From: Sulfitobacter sp. M39 | GTDB lineage: Bacteria; Pseudomonadota; Alphaproteobacteria; Rhodobacterales; Rhodobacteraceae | NCBI RefSeq assembly: GCF_021735935.1 | Contig: NZ_WMDZ01000001.1 | Coordinates: forward strand, 2,046,001-2,110,000 | Direction of reading: 5' to 3' | Length of the DNA stretch: 64,000 bases | Part shown: positions 37,371-49,336 of the stretch, one piece after another | Layout of the letters: each line of letters starts with the position of its first letter | How positions within the stretch are numbered: position 1 is the first letter of the stretch | Notes under the pieces: generated by a model | Databases searched by the model: none | Seen by the model: only the letters and a program-made list of their open reading frames with translations | Told to the model about the DNA's origin: nothing | Made by a program: the position numbers and the translations under genes

Positions 37371-38357
37371 TCATGATTGTGCCATGCGATAGGCCATGCG
37401 CAGCGCCTCGACCATGCTGGTGGGGTTGGCGATGCCCTGACCCGCGATGTCAAAGGCGGTGCCGTGATCGGGCGAGGTGCGGATGAACGGCAGACCGAGC
37501 GTCACATTGACGCCGCGGTCGAAATCCAGCGTCTTGATCGGGATCAGCGCCTGATCGTGATACATGGCAATCGCCGCGTCATAGCGCGCACGTGCGGCGG
37601 CGTGGAACATCGTATCGGCAGGGTGCGGGCCGGTCAGGTCATAGCCTTCGCCCTGCATCTGGGTGACCAGCGCCGTCATCCAATCGGCTTCCTGACGGCC
37701 CATTGTACCGCCTTCGCCCGCATGGGGGTTCAGACCTGCGATGGCGATCCTGGGGGCCTTGATCCCGAATTGAGAGCGAAGCCCCGCCGCCGTAATCTCT
37801 ATCACGCGACGCAGATGCGCGGAGGTCAGCACATTGGGGACCTGATCCAGCGCGATATGGATTGTGGCCGGCACCACCCGCAGTTGGTCAGAGGCGAGCA
37901 TCATCACCACATCGCTTCCGCCCGCCAGCGCGGCAAGGTATTCGGTGTGGCCCGGATAGGCAAAAGCAGCCCCGTCTTTCAGCGCCTTTTTGTGAATGGG
38001 CGCGGTGGTCAGCGCACATGCAGCCCCGCTGCGCACCAGGTCAACACCACGCGCGATCACGTCGATCACCCCTCGGGCATTGGCGGGGTCCGGCTCGCCC
38101 GCAACGGCACCGGCGGCGAAGTCATGGCGCAGCACGGGCAAGGCGTCGCTGCCCGCGGCAAGCGCGTCCGACGGGCTGTCGATGATGCAATGGGGGATGT
38201 CTTGGGGCAGGTGGCGCGGATCACCGATCCAGGCGAGCGGCACTTCGCCCGCCAGCATCGCCCAGGCCCGTGCGGCGACCTCTGGCCCGATGCCAGAGGG
38301 TTCGCCGCAAGAGATCACAACCGGCTTGTCGGCCAAGCCCGTCTTGGCTTGGGTCAT
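37371..38357 (-). CDS. pdxA: 4-hydroxythreonine-4-phosphate dehydrogenase PdxA
   Basis: 328 residues. It oxidises 4-phosphohydroxythreonine in de novo vitamin B6 synthesis. Motifs: [20 protein letters not shown] at the N-terminus, [13 protein letters not shown], and [28 protein letters not shown] with metal-binding His and Asp. The order surA-pdxA-rsmA matches E. coli. The ATG overlaps the surA stop as ATGA. C-terminal [19 protein letters not shown] carries a substrate-binding motif. Confidence 0.96.
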   Translation of the reverse strand: MTQAKTGLADKPVVISCGEPSGIGPEVAARAWAMLAGEVPLAWIGDPRHLPQDIPHCIIDSPSDALAAGSDALPVLRHDFAAGAVAGEPDPANARGVIDVIARGVDLVRSGAACALTTAPIHKKALKDGAAFAYPGHTEYLAALAGGSDVVMMLASDQLRVVPATIHIALDQVPNVLTSAHLRRVIEITAAGLRSQFGIKAPRIAIAGLNPHAGEGGTMGRQEADWMTALVTQMQGEGYDLTGPHPADTMFHAAARARYDAAIAMYHDQALIPIKTLDFDRGVNVTLGLPFIRTSPDHGTAFDIAGQGIANPTSMVEALRMAYRMAQS

Positions 38358-39571
38358 TTGCGAACGATGCGCGCGTCGGCCCGCAATTGCTCCAGCAGCT
38401 GTTCGGCATAGCCGGTCAGTCGTTCCTGACGCAGCGCGTTGGTCACATCCTCGCGCGAGGCGGAGGCATTGGCGGCGGCGGTACGCCCACACATCATCAG
38501 CAGCATCAGCGTCTGACCATTGGCGCGGGTCAGCGTGGTCGAAACCTCGCCTGTGTCGAGCTTGGACAGTTCAATCGCCACGTCCTGCGGGATATCCGAG
38601 GGGGCTTTCTTCACACGCTCCAACACTTCTGCCGGCTGGCCCTTGGCGATGCCGTAAAGGTCATCGCAGGTATCGATGCGGCCACGAATCTGCGCTGCCT
38701 GTGCCAGCGCGGGTTCTATGCGGCCACCGGGGATATAGTAGGCTGCGTATTCAATCTCGGAATAGGTCGGCGCGGCGACGCTAGTTTCCTCGATGTCGCG
38801 CAGTTGGAACAGCGCCACGGCGTTGGGGATCGGCAGCGGGTCGGTAACCTCGCCCGGTGCGAGGTTCAAGATCAGCGGCTGCAGGCTTGGCGGCAGGTCC
38901 GTCAGGTTCTGCCACGGCAGCCGCCCGCCACGCCCGCGCGAGGCGGTCGCGGAATAGCGGCTGGCATAGTTCGAAAACTCTGCCGTTGATTTGGATTGCG
39001 AGATTTGTTCTGCCAGCGCGTTCACCCGTGCGGCTTGCTGGGGCGGGGCGGGAATGATGATCTCGGACACGAGAACGCGCACACCGCTGCCTTGGGTTTC
39101 GCCCAAAGCGCGGCTGATTTCAGCATCGGTGATCTGTACGCGGCTGGCATAGCGGGCACGCACCAGTTCACGCCACCCGACCGAATTCACGACGAAATCG
39201 CGAAACGTCTCGCGCGAGACGCCGGATTGACCAAGGGCCTGGGTGAATTCTTCAGTGCTCAGATCCGCGCGCGAGGCAAATTCGGCAAGGCTGTCGTTGA
39301 TGCCCTGCGGCGTCAGTTCGATGCCAGCTTCGGCCACGGCCTCGTTGCGCAGGCGTTCGTCGATCAGCGAGGTCAGCGCGCCTTCGCGGGTCGCGCCCGG
39401 TGCGTTCAACACCTCGAGAAAGCGCTGGCGCTGCTGAACTTCGAATTCGGTTACAACGGATTCATTCACCTTGGCGACGGGCGCAAAGAGGTTTTGCGCC
39501 GAAACGGGGGCAGCGGTCATCAGACCCAGCCCAAGGACGGCGATGCTTCGTGTCAGACGGTTCAGGTTCAT
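38354..39571 (-). CDS. surA: Periplasmic peptidyl-prolyl isomerase/chaperone SurA-like
   Basis: 405 residues with a signal peptide (LTRSIAVLGLGLMTAAPVSAQ). SurA escorts outer membrane proteins such as LptD. An N-terminal SurA helical domain (ESVVTEFEVQQRQRFLEVL, GALTSLIDERLRNEAVAEAG) is followed by one parvulin domain around residues 170-275 (LVSEIIIPAPPQQAA, TASRGRGGRLPWQNLTDLPP, GEVTDPLPIPNAVALFQLRD) and a C-terminal helix. Only one PPIase domain is evident, against two in E. coli. The start is taken at the MNLNRL ATG; a longer one is 6 codons upstream and overlaps lptD. Confidence 0.9.
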   Translation of the reverse strand: MNLNRLTRSIAVLGLGLMTAAPVSAQNLFAPVAKVNESVVTEFEVQQRQRFLEVLNAPGATREGALTSLIDERLRNEAVAEAGIELTPQGINDSLAEFASRADLSTEEFTQALGQSGVSRETFRDFVVNSVGWRELVRARYASRVQITDAEISRALGETQGSGVRVLVSEIIIPAPPQQAARVNALAEQISQSKSTAEFSNYASRYSATASRGRGGRLPWQNLTDLPPSLQPLILNLAPGEVTDPLPIPNAVALFQLRDIEETSVAAPTYSEIEYAAYYIPGGRIEPALAQAAQIRGRIDTCDDLYGIAKGQPAEVLERVKKAPSDIPQDVAIELSKLDTGEVSTTLTRANGQTLMLLMMCGRTAAANASASREDVTNALRQERLTGYAEQLLEQLRADARIVRK

Positions 39572-39576
39572 CTTAC

Positions 39577-41715
39577 TTATTTCCCACATGATCGCTCATA
39601 TCTTTCTGTTCCGTTGGAGGCCGAGAAGCCCCGCAGGCCGATGTTAAACCCGATATCGGTAGAGGGCTCAACACTTGTTGAGGAGGTATAGCGGCGGCGC
39701 ACCGAAAGGTCGACGCTCACACATTCATTATTGTAGGTCAGGCCAAGCCCCGCCGTCGCCGCTGTGCTGTTTTGCACGTCATAGCGCACATCGGCGCTGG
39801 CGGACCATTGCTTGTTGATGTCGTAGCTGCCGTCAAGCGACACCTCGGAAATCGCTTCGGTCCGGTCTTCGTCCAGATCAGCCTCAAGCCAGACATAGGT
39901 GCCTTCGACGGTGGTTTTACCAAAGCTCCACCCGCCGCGCAGTTCCGCCTTGGAGATGTCGAAATCGGAGTCGACCAAGGTCCGCGCGGTCAGCGAAAGA
40001 CCGGCGTTATTCTTGATCTGCCCCGCCAGCAGCACGTCAGAGCGCACGCCCGACAGGCCGGATGTATCGGTGAATGCAGGGTCGCTGACGCTGCGAAACA
40101 CCTGACCGACCGCGACATAAGTGTCCCAGCCATTGGGGTCAAAGCGCGACCAGTTCACCGCTACTGCCGCGGTTGTGCCGCGTTCGCGCCGGTCGGGGCG
40201 CGGAAAGCGCGAGAGCGACAGGATATTGCCCTGATCGAATTCCACGCGGGTGCTTTCCTCGTTCGGAATGTCGAGCCTGCTGCCATCTGTCCACCCCAGT
40301 TGCACCACGGGCGTCAGCACCTGCGACGCACCACCGGCCTCGCGACGTGCCATCGGGTAGCTTAGACCGACCGCTGCGAAAGGCGCGATGTCGCTGTGGT
40401 TCTGCGGTAGATTGGCATCTTGAGTGATGTCAAAGAAATTGAACGTTGTACCGACCTGCGCATCGGTGACCAAGCCGGAGCGGTGGGTGAAGCGACGCAG
40501 ATACTTGAGCGACCCGTTGATCCTAGAGATGTCGCGACCATCTACCTCTCCATCGTTATTGGCGTCAGTATCCACATCGGACGAGCGCCAATGACTATGC
40601 GCCTCAAGTCCGAACCGCAGCTCGCCACCCCACGCTTTAGGGAAAAAGCGTCGTTCGAATTCACCGTCGATCACGACCGTGGGCAGGGTGCTGTTCAACT
40701 CTCCGGGGCGCAGGGTTTCAAAGTTGTAAAGGCTGGTACGCACAAAGCTGTCACGTCGCGCGCGTGAAAGTGTGAGGTCACTGCGCAAACGGTCGTCGTC
40801 CGAATAGCCGTATTCAGTAAAGTAAGAGCTGTCGCTGACGGCCTCGATCGTGAAACTCAGCTTGTAGCCGCGCTCAAGCTCAAAGCTGCCTTCACCGAAT
40901 AGATAGCCACGGGTCTCATCTGGCAGTTGGTCATCGCGGGTGTAGGCTCCGTTAAACTCGATATCACCATTGGTGAACGCCTGCCGATAGCGAAATTCAA
41001 GGGTGCGGGTCGAGGACGACAGATAGGGCGTCAGAGTCAGGTCGCGGCTTTCGCCCAAGGTGATGAAATAGGGCAGCTTCAGCCCTGTGCCCAACAGCGA
41101 CGTTGTGCGAATAGATGGGGCGAGAAACCCGTCCGCGCGGTCCAACGTCGGGTCGGGCAGACGCAAACGGGGCAGGTAGAACACCGGCACCGACCGGATG
41201 TGGAACGTCGCATCATCGAAATACAGTTGCTGCGCCACGGTATCATGCACCACGCGGCGCGCGCGGATCTGCCAGAGGGGCAGCTCGCCGTCATTGCAGG
41301 TTTTGCATGAGGTCACGGCGGTCTTGTACAGTTGGCTATAGCGCCCCTCGACACGGTCGATCTGGACGGCGGCCATCTGCACCTGCTGGTTCAGCACCAT
41401 ACGTGCGCCACGCAGCAGACCGTTCTGCAACCCCTGGTCCAGCTCTGCCGCATCAGCGAGAATGACGGTGCCATCGCCATCGTTCAGCACAATCGGCCCT
41501 TCGATCACCAAGGCACCGGTTTCATCATTATAGCGGATCGCCGAGGCACGGATGCGGGTCGTGCCCTGAAACGCCTCTACGTTGCCTTGGGCGACCAGTT
41601 CCCGGTTACGGGTAATGAACAGGTCATCGGCCACCAGAACGGCAGGGCGTTCGCTGTCTTGAGCGGCAGCGGGCAGACCAAGGGCGACGAGAAGGGTCAG
41701 GAGCAAACGGCGCAT
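39577..41715 (-). CDS. lptD: LPS-assembly protein LptD
   Basis: 712 residues with an exported N-terminus (MRRLLLTLLVALGLPAAAQ). LptD is the outer-membrane barrel that inserts lipopolysaccharide. The N-terminal OstA-like beta-jellyroll domain includes ADDLFITRNRELVAQGNVEA and AVQIDRVEGRYSQLY, then a cysteine pair in TSCKTCNDGE, and a long beta-barrel part ending with Cys near the C-terminus (YERSCGK). A disulfide between N- and C-terminal cysteines is characteristic of LptD. The start is chosen for AGAGGA with suitable spacing; the lptG stop lies just upstream. Confidence 0.94.
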   Translation of the reverse strand: MRRLLLTLLVALGLPAAAQDSERPAVLVADDLFITRNRELVAQGNVEAFQGTTRIRASAIRYNDETGALVIEGPIVLNDGDGTVILADAAELDQGLQNGLLRGARMVLNQQVQMAAVQIDRVEGRYSQLYKTAVTSCKTCNDGELPLWQIRARRVVHDTVAQQLYFDDATFHIRSVPVFYLPRLRLPDPTLDRADGFLAPSIRTTSLLGTGLKLPYFITLGESRDLTLTPYLSSSTRTLEFRYRQAFTNGDIEFNGAYTRDDQLPDETRGYLFGEGSFELERGYKLSFTIEAVSDSSYFTEYGYSDDDRLRSDLTLSRARRDSFVRTSLYNFETLRPGELNSTLPTVVIDGEFERRFFPKAWGGELRFGLEAHSHWRSSDVDTDANNDGEVDGRDISRINGSLKYLRRFTHRSGLVTDAQVGTTFNFFDITQDANLPQNHSDIAPFAAVGLSYPMARREAGGASQVLTPVVQLGWTDGSRLDIPNEESTRVEFDQGNILSLSRFPRPDRRERGTTAAVAVNWSRFDPNGWDTYVAVGQVFRSVSDPAFTDTSGLSGVRSDVLLAGQIKNNAGLSLTARTLVDSDFDISKAELRGGWSFGKTTVEGTYVWLEADLDEDRTEAISEVSLDGSYDINKQWSASADVRYDVQNSTAATAGLGLTYNNECVSVDLSVRRRYTSSTSVEPSTDIGFNIGLRGFSASNGTERYERSCGK

Positions 41716-41716
41716 G

Positions 41717-42814
41717 TCAGCCATCCTCTGAATGAAGTAGAAGACCAAGCGCCAGAAGAATGGACGCGACAGGCGGCGCCCAGGCCGCAAGAAGAACTGG
41801 AATCTGCCCGTTCTCCCCCAGAATTTGCGCAAAACTGCGAATAAAATACAAGCCGAACCCCATCAGAACAGAGGCCAGCACCGCGACGCCCGTGCCTCCG
41901 AACCTCGTATGGCGCATGGTAAACGCGCTCGCAACCAGAACCATCGCAACCAGAAAGAAGGGCCGCGCCAGTTCGGTCTGCAGCCAAACCTTGTGGCGGC
42001 GCGGGCTGAAGCCTGCCAGTTCAAGTTGTTTGATGTAATCGGGCAAATCATAGATCGAGACGGCACCGGGATCGGTGATGCTGTCGCGGATACGGTCGAG
42101 CGTCAGGGTCGAGGGCAGGGTGAGCGTGTCAAACGTCTCTGCCGCGCCTTCGGCGTTCACCCCCACTTCAAGCGGCCATGACTTCGCATCGGTCAACGTC
42201 CAGATGCCATCTTCCAGCGCGGCGCTGTCCGCTTCGATCCGGCGCGCGGGACCGCCCTCGGGGGCGTAGCTGAGGAACGTGACATCATAAAGCACCGAGG
42301 CGTCCTTGTTCGACCGCCATGCACGGATCACGGTCTGCCCCTCGTCACTGCCCTGGCGCAGCCACAGCCCTTCGTCGCTGACGGACAGGACAGAGGTCCC
42401 GCCCGCGCGAATGCTGTCGCTGAGCTGGATGTAACGTTTCGCGGTCGCCGCAACGATGGGGTTCAGCATGCCCACAGCCATCACGCCAATGATGAACGCC
42501 ACCCAGATCGGGGCCTGCAACGCGCTGAGCGCTGACCGGCCGGCGGCACGGGTCACCACCAGTTCTGACGAGCGTGCGAGCGACAAAAACAACACCACGG
42601 TCGCGAGGATCATGATCAGCGGCAAGATCAGGTTCATGGTTTGGGGCGCGTTTAACAACGTCATCCCGAAGAGGCGCAGCCAGCCGATATCGTAGCTGCT
42701 GAACCGGCGTGCCTGATCGACCATATCCACCAACGCAATCAGCGAAAACAGCACGGCGGAAATGAGGATAAACCCCACGACAAAGCGGCGCGCGAAATAG
42801 AGATGCAGGATCAT
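41717..42814 (-). CDS. lptG: LPS export permease LptG
   Basis: 365 residues. Inner-membrane component of the LptB2FGC exporter that extracts lipopolysaccharide. Six membrane segments are expected; the N-terminal LYFARRFVVGFILISAVLFSL, the LNLILPLIMILATVVLFLSL pair and the C-terminal VWLQTELARPFFLVAMVLVASAFT and FGGTGVAVLASVLMGFGLYF segments are visible, with a periplasmic jellyroll domain between. The ATG overlaps the lptF stop as ATGA. lptD begins two bases after its stop. Confidence 0.95.
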   Translation of the reverse strand: MILHLYFARRFVVGFILISAVLFSLIALVDMVDQARRFSSYDIGWLRLFGMTLLNAPQTMNLILPLIMILATVVLFLSLARSSELVVTRAAGRSALSALQAPIWVAFIIGVMAVGMLNPIVAATAKRYIQLSDSIRAGGTSVLSVSDEGLWLRQGSDEGQTVIRAWRSNKDASVLYDVTFLSYAPEGGPARRIEADSAALEDGIWTLTDAKSWPLEVGVNAEGAAETFDTLTLPSTLTLDRIRDSITDPGAVSIYDLPDYIKQLELAGFSPRRHKVWLQTELARPFFLVAMVLVASAFTMRHTRFGGTGVAVLASVLMGFGLYFIRSFAQILGENGQIPVLLAAWAPPVASILLALGLLLHSEDG

Positions 42815-43941
42815 GCGACGCCCCTTTGCTTGCCCATCCGTTTGGTCCAGCCCGGATGCGCGGTTTGCCAGATCATCCCGATCACGATCACAGCGCCAAT
42901 CAGGCTGGGCAGAAACAGCAGCGGCCAGCGGCTGGCATCGTCGCGCACCGTTTCAACCAAAGTGCCGCGCAACCCGTCAATCGCGATGAGCAGACCAAAT
43001 GCGATCACGATCTCGCGCCAGACCCCGAAGCGTGAAAACCCTCCGAGCACCAGTGTCGCATAGCCGATCATCGCAGCGATCATACAAAACGCCGCCGAGG
43101 CAAAGCGCGCCGTCAGCTCTTCTGCGATCTCGCCCGCGCTGGATTTGGTGATCGTCTCAAGCTGATCCCACTGGGCAAACATCTCTGCCGTGGGCATGGC
43201 GTCGATGGATTGGGTACGAGGTTTGTCGCTGCTGACCAATGCCGAGATATCGAACGAGAAATCGCGGAACTTGGCGGTCGACAGGCGTTTGCCCGCCATC
43301 TCAAGCCGTTGCGCCATGCCATCGACCATGATCAGCGTAGTACCATCGCCATTGCGGATCAGATAGGCTTCGGACGCGGTATAGATCACGCCCTCGTCGG
43401 GGTTGCGCCGGTCCGACAGGAACACATCGCGCAATACCCCGTCGGCGGCGATCACGCGGGTATAGAATGTCACCTTGGAGGTCGGATGCAGGAATGTGCC
43501 TTCGGTCAGCAGCCGCGCGGTGACGTTTTGCGAAATCTCGGCCTCGCGTTCAGACAACTGTCCGTTGGACAGGGGCAAAAGCAAATGGGTCAGCACCGAC
43601 ATCATGATCGCGACGCATAGGCCATAGACGAACACGGGCCGCGCCAGACGCCAAGGGCTGGTGCCCGTTGCCTGCAACACCGTCAGCTCGGATTCGCTGG
43701 TCATCCGGTTGATCACATAGACCGATCCCGCAAAGGTCGCGATCGGCAGGACGGTGGTGATCAGCTTGGGCAGCCCCAACACCGTAAATTCCAGAAACAC
43801 CAGCGCCGTCTGGCCGTCGCCAATCAGCCGGTCAAACAGCACCACAGCGCGGTTGATCCAGAAAATCGCCACCAAGATCAACGCAAAGAAACTGAACAAA
43901 ATCAGGAACTGGGACAACATATAGCGGTCGAACTTGGCCAA
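42811..43941 (-). CDS. lptF: LPS export permease LptF
   Basis: 376 residues. Partner of LptG. It starts with a TTG followed by AKFDRYMLSQFLILFSFFAL, preceded by a good AAGGGA ribosome site; the first in-frame ATG-type reading 15 codons earlier lacks one, and relatives begin near FDRYM. Membrane segments include ILFSFFALILVAIFWINRAV and FASAAFCMIAAMIGYATLVL. Conserved VYVINRMTSESELTVLQATG is the coupling-helix-like region. It is divergent from pepA across a 139-bp gap holding both promoters. Confidence 0.93.
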   Translation of the reverse strand: MAKFDRYMLSQFLILFSFFALILVAIFWINRAVVLFDRLIGDGQTALVFLEFTVLGLPKLITTVLPIATFAGSVYVINRMTSESELTVLQATGTSPWRLARPVFVYGLCVAIMMSVLTHLLLPLSNGQLSEREAEISQNVTARLLTEGTFLHPTSKVTFYTRVIAADGVLRDVFLSDRRNPDEGVIYTASEAYLIRNGDGTTLIMVDGMAQRLEMAGKRLSTAKFRDFSFDISALVSSDKPRTQSIDAMPTAEMFAQWDQLETITKSSAGEIAEELTARFASAAFCMIAAMIGYATLVLGGFSRFGVWREIVIAFGLLIAIDGLRGTLVETVRDDASRWPLLFLPSLIGAVIVIGMIWQTAHPGWTKRMGKQRGVA

Positions 43942-44080
43942 TCTGCATCCCTTGGGTATCAACACGGGTGAACTTTCGCCCGACAATAAAGTAAATTTCC
44001 GCCCACGAAAACTGCTATCTGGCCTTAACGGCGCACGCAGGATACGTCTAAGCGAAATTCAGACAAAAGGGGTTCACCTG

Positions 44081-45553
44081 ATGACCGCATTGACGCCAAT
44101 GACATTTACTGAAACCGATATTGACCAGATCGCAGGCCACACGGGCCGTGTGGCTGTGACTGTGGGCGCGGATGGCAAGCTCAACCCCTCCGCGCGGCGC
44201 ATCAACAAGCTGACCAAAGGCGCGTTGGAACGTCTGGTGGCCAGCGACAGCTTCACGAAATTGTCAGCGGGCGATGCGGTCAGCCTTGGGTTTCCCACCG
44301 GCATGGCGGCCGAGGCCGTGGATGTGGTGCAACTGGCGAATAACGCCGACCAAGAAGCCCTGCGCGCAGCCGGTGCGGCGCTTGCGAAACGACGTGGCGA
44401 TGCGGGTCTGCTGGTGTTGACGGGCGGTTTGCGCAAAGCGGCCGAGCTTTGCTTTGGACTGGCCATGCGCGACTACACGTTTGAGGATCGCAAAAGCAAC
44501 GGCAAGCCGCGCAAGGGGCAGGTCGTGATCATGAATTCCAAACCCGAAGAGGTCGAAGCCGCTGCTGCGCCTCTGCTGGCCATCGCCGACGGCGCCTTTA
44601 TGACCCGCGACCTGACGAACGAACCCGCGAACATCCTGACCACCACCGAATTCGCCGACCGTCTGGCCGAGATGGAGTCAATCGGCCTTGAGGTCGAAGT
44701 GCTGGACGAAGCCAAGCTGGAAGAGCTGGGGATGCGCACCTTGCTCAGCGTCGGGCAGGGGTCTGCCAGCCCGTCCTACGTCGTGGTGATGAAATGGAAC
44801 GGCGGCGAGAAAGACGCGGCCCCGCTGGCGCTGGTCGGCAAGGGCGTGGTGTTCGACACCGGCGGCATCAGCCTGAAACCGGGCGCGGGCATGGAAGACA
44901 TGACAATGGACATGGGCGGCGCGGGCGTTGTCTCGGGGGTGATGCGCAGCCTTGCCCTGCGCAAGGCCAAGGCCAATGTCGTCGGTCTTGTCGGTATCGT
45001 AGAGAACATGCCATCCAGCACGGCAACCCGCCCCGGTGACGTGATCAAGACGATGAAGGGCGACACGGTCGAGGTGATCAATACCGACGCCGAAGGCCGT
45101 TTGGTGCTTTGCGACGTGCTTTGGTATGCGCAAGAGCGGTTCAACCCCGCGGGCGTGATCGACTTGGCCACGCTGACCGGCGCGATTATCATCGGCTTGG
45201 GTCATGACAATGCGGGGGTTTTCTCGAACGACGATACGCTGTGCAACGCCTTCCTCAAGGCAGCAAAAACCGAGGGTGAAGGCGCGTGGCGCATGCCCAT
45301 GGGCGCGGGCTATGACAAGCTGCTGAAAAGCCGCATCGCCGACATGAAAAATATCGGTGGGCGTCCCGCCGGGTCGATCACTGCGGCGCAATTCCTGCAA
45401 CGGTTCATCAAGGAGGGCACGCCGTGGATTCACCTTGATATCGCCGGTGTGGCTTCTGTCAAAACCGAGACAGCGCTGGCACCCGTCGGGGCCACGGGCT
45501 GGGGCGTTGCTGCGCTGAACCGTTTGATTACAAACCTCTACGAGACAGAGTAA
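44081..45553 (+). CDS. pepA: Leucyl aminopeptidase (M17)
   Basis: 490 residues. Cytosolic zinc/manganese aminopeptidase; PepA of E. coli also binds DNA. The family signature NTDAEGRLVLCDVLWYA is intact, with metal and substrate ligands in VGKGVVFDTGGISLKPG and DMGGAGVVSGVMRSLAL, and the ATLTGAIIIGLGHDNAG segment. The start MTALTPM at 44081 follows AAAAGG at 10-12 bases. Directly followed by holC with 5 bp between. Confidence 0.95.
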   Translation: MTALTPMTFTETDIDQIAGHTGRVAVTVGADGKLNPSARRINKLTKGALERLVASDSFTKLSAGDAVSLGFPTGMAAEAVDVVQLANNADQEALRAAGAALAKRRGDAGLLVLTGGLRKAAELCFGLAMRDYTFEDRKSNGKPRKGQVVIMNSKPEEVEAAAAPLLAIADGAFMTRDLTNEPANILTTTEFADRLAEMESIGLEVEVLDEAKLEELGMRTLLSVGQGSASPSYVVVMKWNGGEKDAAPLALVGKGVVFDTGGISLKPGAGMEDMTMDMGGAGVVSGVMRSLALRKAKANVVGLVGIVENMPSSTATRPGDVIKTMKGDTVEVINTDAEGRLVLCDVLWYAQERFNPAGVIDLATLTGAIIIGLGHDNAGVFSNDDTLCNAFLKAAKTEGEGAWRMPMGAGYDKLLKSRIADMKNIGGRPAGSITAAQFLQRFIKEGTPWIHLDIAGVASVKTETALAPVGATGWGVAALNRLITNLYETE

Positions 45554-45558
45554 ACCTG

Positions 45559-46017
45559 ATGGGTGCCGCGTATTTCTACCATCTGACCCAGCGACCGCTG
45601 GTCGAAACGCTGACCATGCTTTTGGGCAAAGCCCAAGGTGCGGGCTGGCGTGTGGCGGTACGCGGCACCGATCAAAACCTGCTCGAACAGCTGGATGTTG
45701 CCCTGTGGCGCGGGCCCGAGGATGGCTTTTTACCGCATGGACTGGCTGGTGGTCCCCATGACGCCGAACAGACGGTTTTGCTGACCACGGACAGCCAAGT
45801 GCCCAATAACGCAAGCTGCGTGTTTTCGATCCACGGTGCGGCTGTGTCGGCACAGGAGGTCGCGGCGCTGGATCGGGTGTGCATCCTGTTCGACGGGCTG
45901 GACGACCACGCCTTGAACGTCGCGCGGGATCAGTGGAAATCGCTGAAAGCCGCAGGAGCCTCTGCGCAATATTGGTCCGAGGAATCGGGTCGGTGGGAGA
46001 AAAAGGCAGAGACCTGA
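45559..46017 (+). CDS. holC: DNA polymerase III subunit chi
   Basis: 152 residues. Chi is a clamp-loader accessory protein that contacts SSB. The sequence opens MGAAYFYHLTQRPLVETLTM and contains LLEQLDVALWRGPEDGFLPHGL, LLTTDSQVPNNASCVFSI and RVCILFDGLDDHALNVARDQW, the HolC pattern. pepA-holC is a common pair in alphaproteobacteria. Confidence 0.93.
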   Translation: MGAAYFYHLTQRPLVETLTMLLGKAQGAGWRVAVRGTDQNLLEQLDVALWRGPEDGFLPHGLAGGPHDAEQTVLLTTDSQVPNNASCVFSIHGAAVSAQEVAALDRVCILFDGLDDHALNVARDQWKSLKAAGASAQYWSEESGRWEKKAET

Positions 46018-46044
46018 GGGCATTCCGCCGCGTTTCAACGCGTT

Positions 46045-46629
46045 CTAACGGGTGAGGATCAACTCTCCGTTGGTGATCTCGATCCGGCCCCAGCGTTGCA
46101 AATAGCCCATCCCCAGCAAGGATTGCCGCATCTCGCCTTCGTTCACGACCGCGGGCACATCGGTATCGCGCACCCCGCCCAGTTCAACCTCGTCCAGCCG
46201 CACATAGGCGGTGCGTACTTCGCCGTTGGCGGTGCTGGCACGGCCCAGATAGTTCAGGCTATCGGGCGAAAGCCCTGCGGCTTCGGCGTCGGCGCGGGTC
46301 AGCACCATATCCGTCGCGCCGGTGTCCACCACAAAGCGGAGCGGCGTGCCGTTGATCGTCGCCGTCAGATAATAATGCCCGTCGCGGGCGCGTGGTAGGG
46401 TGACGCTGCCGGTGCTGGCCTCATAGGCTTGGCGCGGGATGTCACCTTGCCGGTTGATATCCTCCCAAAGGCCGTAGCCCGCGGCTGCTCCGGTAAAGAT
46501 CATGGCCCAGACAGCGACCTGTTGCAGCGTCTTGTTCCAGCCCTGACGGCTTTGCATAAAGAACCAGCCCGCGACCATCGCCATGAGCACGATCAGATAG
46601 ATCAAACGTCCTGTTTCAATGTCCGGCAT
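46045..46629 (-). CDS. Retropepsin-like aspartic protease, membrane-anchored (TIGR02281 type)
   Basis: 194 residues. Two hydrophobic segments at the N-terminus (YLIVLMAMVAGWFFMQ and LQQVAVWAMIFTGAAAGYGLW) anchor the protein; the C-terminal domain, about residues 70-190, has the aspartic-protease motif RFVVDTGATDMVLTRADA (D-T-G-A) and ends ILTR. This is a half-pepsin that would need to dimerise. Substrates are not known. A short near-perfect inverted repeat (TATCCTTTGG / CCAAAGATA) at 46634-46659 lies just before the start. Confidence 0.85.
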   Translation of the reverse strand: MPDIETGRLIYLIVLMAMVAGWFFMQSRQGWNKTLQQVAVWAMIFTGAAAGYGLWEDINRQGDIPRQAYEASTGSVTLPRARDGHYYLTATINGTPLRFVVDTGATDMVLTRADAEAAGLSPDSLNYLGRASTANGEVRTAYVRLDEVELGGVRDTDVPAVVNEGEMRQSLLGMGYLQRWGRIEITNGELILTR

Positions 46630-46680
46630 CGTATATCCTTTGGCAATCTTCCAAAGATATGGGGGCAGGGCGCGGAAAAG

Positions 46681-47319
46681 TCAGCCCGGACCCGGCCCGA
46701 AACCGAAAGCGCTAAGCCCGTCGAGCACGAATTGCACCGACAGCGCGGCAAGCAGCATACCCAAAAGCCGCGTAATCACGTTGATCCCGACCTTGCCCAA
46801 AGCGTTTTCAAGGTAACCGCTGGCCTGCATCGTGATGCCCATGATGATCAGGACGGCGAAAGTGATCGCGACGACGGTCACCAGCCCTTCAAGGCCCGGT
46901 TTCTCGCCCGTCAGCAGGATTACCGACGCGATAGAGCCGGGGCCCGCGATCAAGGGGATGGCCAGCGGAAATACCGATGGGTCGTCGTGATCGTCATCCG
47001 CCTCGGCATGGCCCTCGCGGCGTTTCGTGCGGCGGTCGAACAACATATCAAGCGCGGTCAGAAACAGCAGCACGCCCCCCGCGACACGGAAGGCGGGCAT
47101 GGAGATGCCGATAAAGCCAAGCACAGCCTCGCCAAAGGCGGCAAAGACCAGCAGCAGCAGCCCCGCGATGATGACCGACCGCCATGCAATCAATCGGCGC
47201 TGGCGCGGGGTCATACCGGGGGTCAGGGCCAGAAACATCGGGCCGATCGCAAAGGGATCAATGATCACGATCATCGTCGCGAAAGCGGTGATCATGAATG
47301 CCAGATCAAGTGCCATCAT
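46681..47319 (-). CDS. MarC family membrane protein
   Basis: 212 residues with six hydrophobic segments, the size of MarC-family proteins. The N-terminal IDPFAIGPMFLALTPGMTPRQRRL loop is typical, as is PLIAGPGSIASVILL. Although once linked to multiple antibiotic resistance, MarC proteins have no proven role in it. A charged insertion rich in Asp and His (RREGHAEADDDHDD) lies between segments 3 and 4, at about residues 102-112. Transcribed alone or with the flanking genes. Confidence 0.88.
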   Translation of the reverse strand: MMALDLAFMITAFATMIVIIDPFAIGPMFLALTPGMTPRQRRLIAWRSVIIAGLLLLVFAAFGEAVLGFIGISMPAFRVAGGVLLFLTALDMLFDRRTKRREGHAEADDDHDDPSVFPLAIPLIAGPGSIASVILLTGEKPGLEGLVTVVAITFAVLIIMGITMQASGYLENALGKVGINVITRLLGMLLAALSVQFVLDGLSAFGFGPGPG

Positions 47320-47369
47320 AAAACGTCACCGGGGCCAGCCCCGTCCTTATCCCTTGCGCCGCGCGGGCG

Positions 47370-49232
<1,863 letters not shown>

Positions 49233-49336
49233 GGACGCGGTGTGAACCATGTCTGGCCCCGCGTCAATCGCGGCTTTTCACGGGGGATGACCCATGCTAG
49301 GGAGCGGCCAAATCAACCCCACCTAGGAGAGCTATC

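Noticed and set aside
44678..45853. 391-codon minus-strand reading across pepA and holC
   Set aside because: It crosses the junction of two real genes on the other strand and has no recognisable motif.
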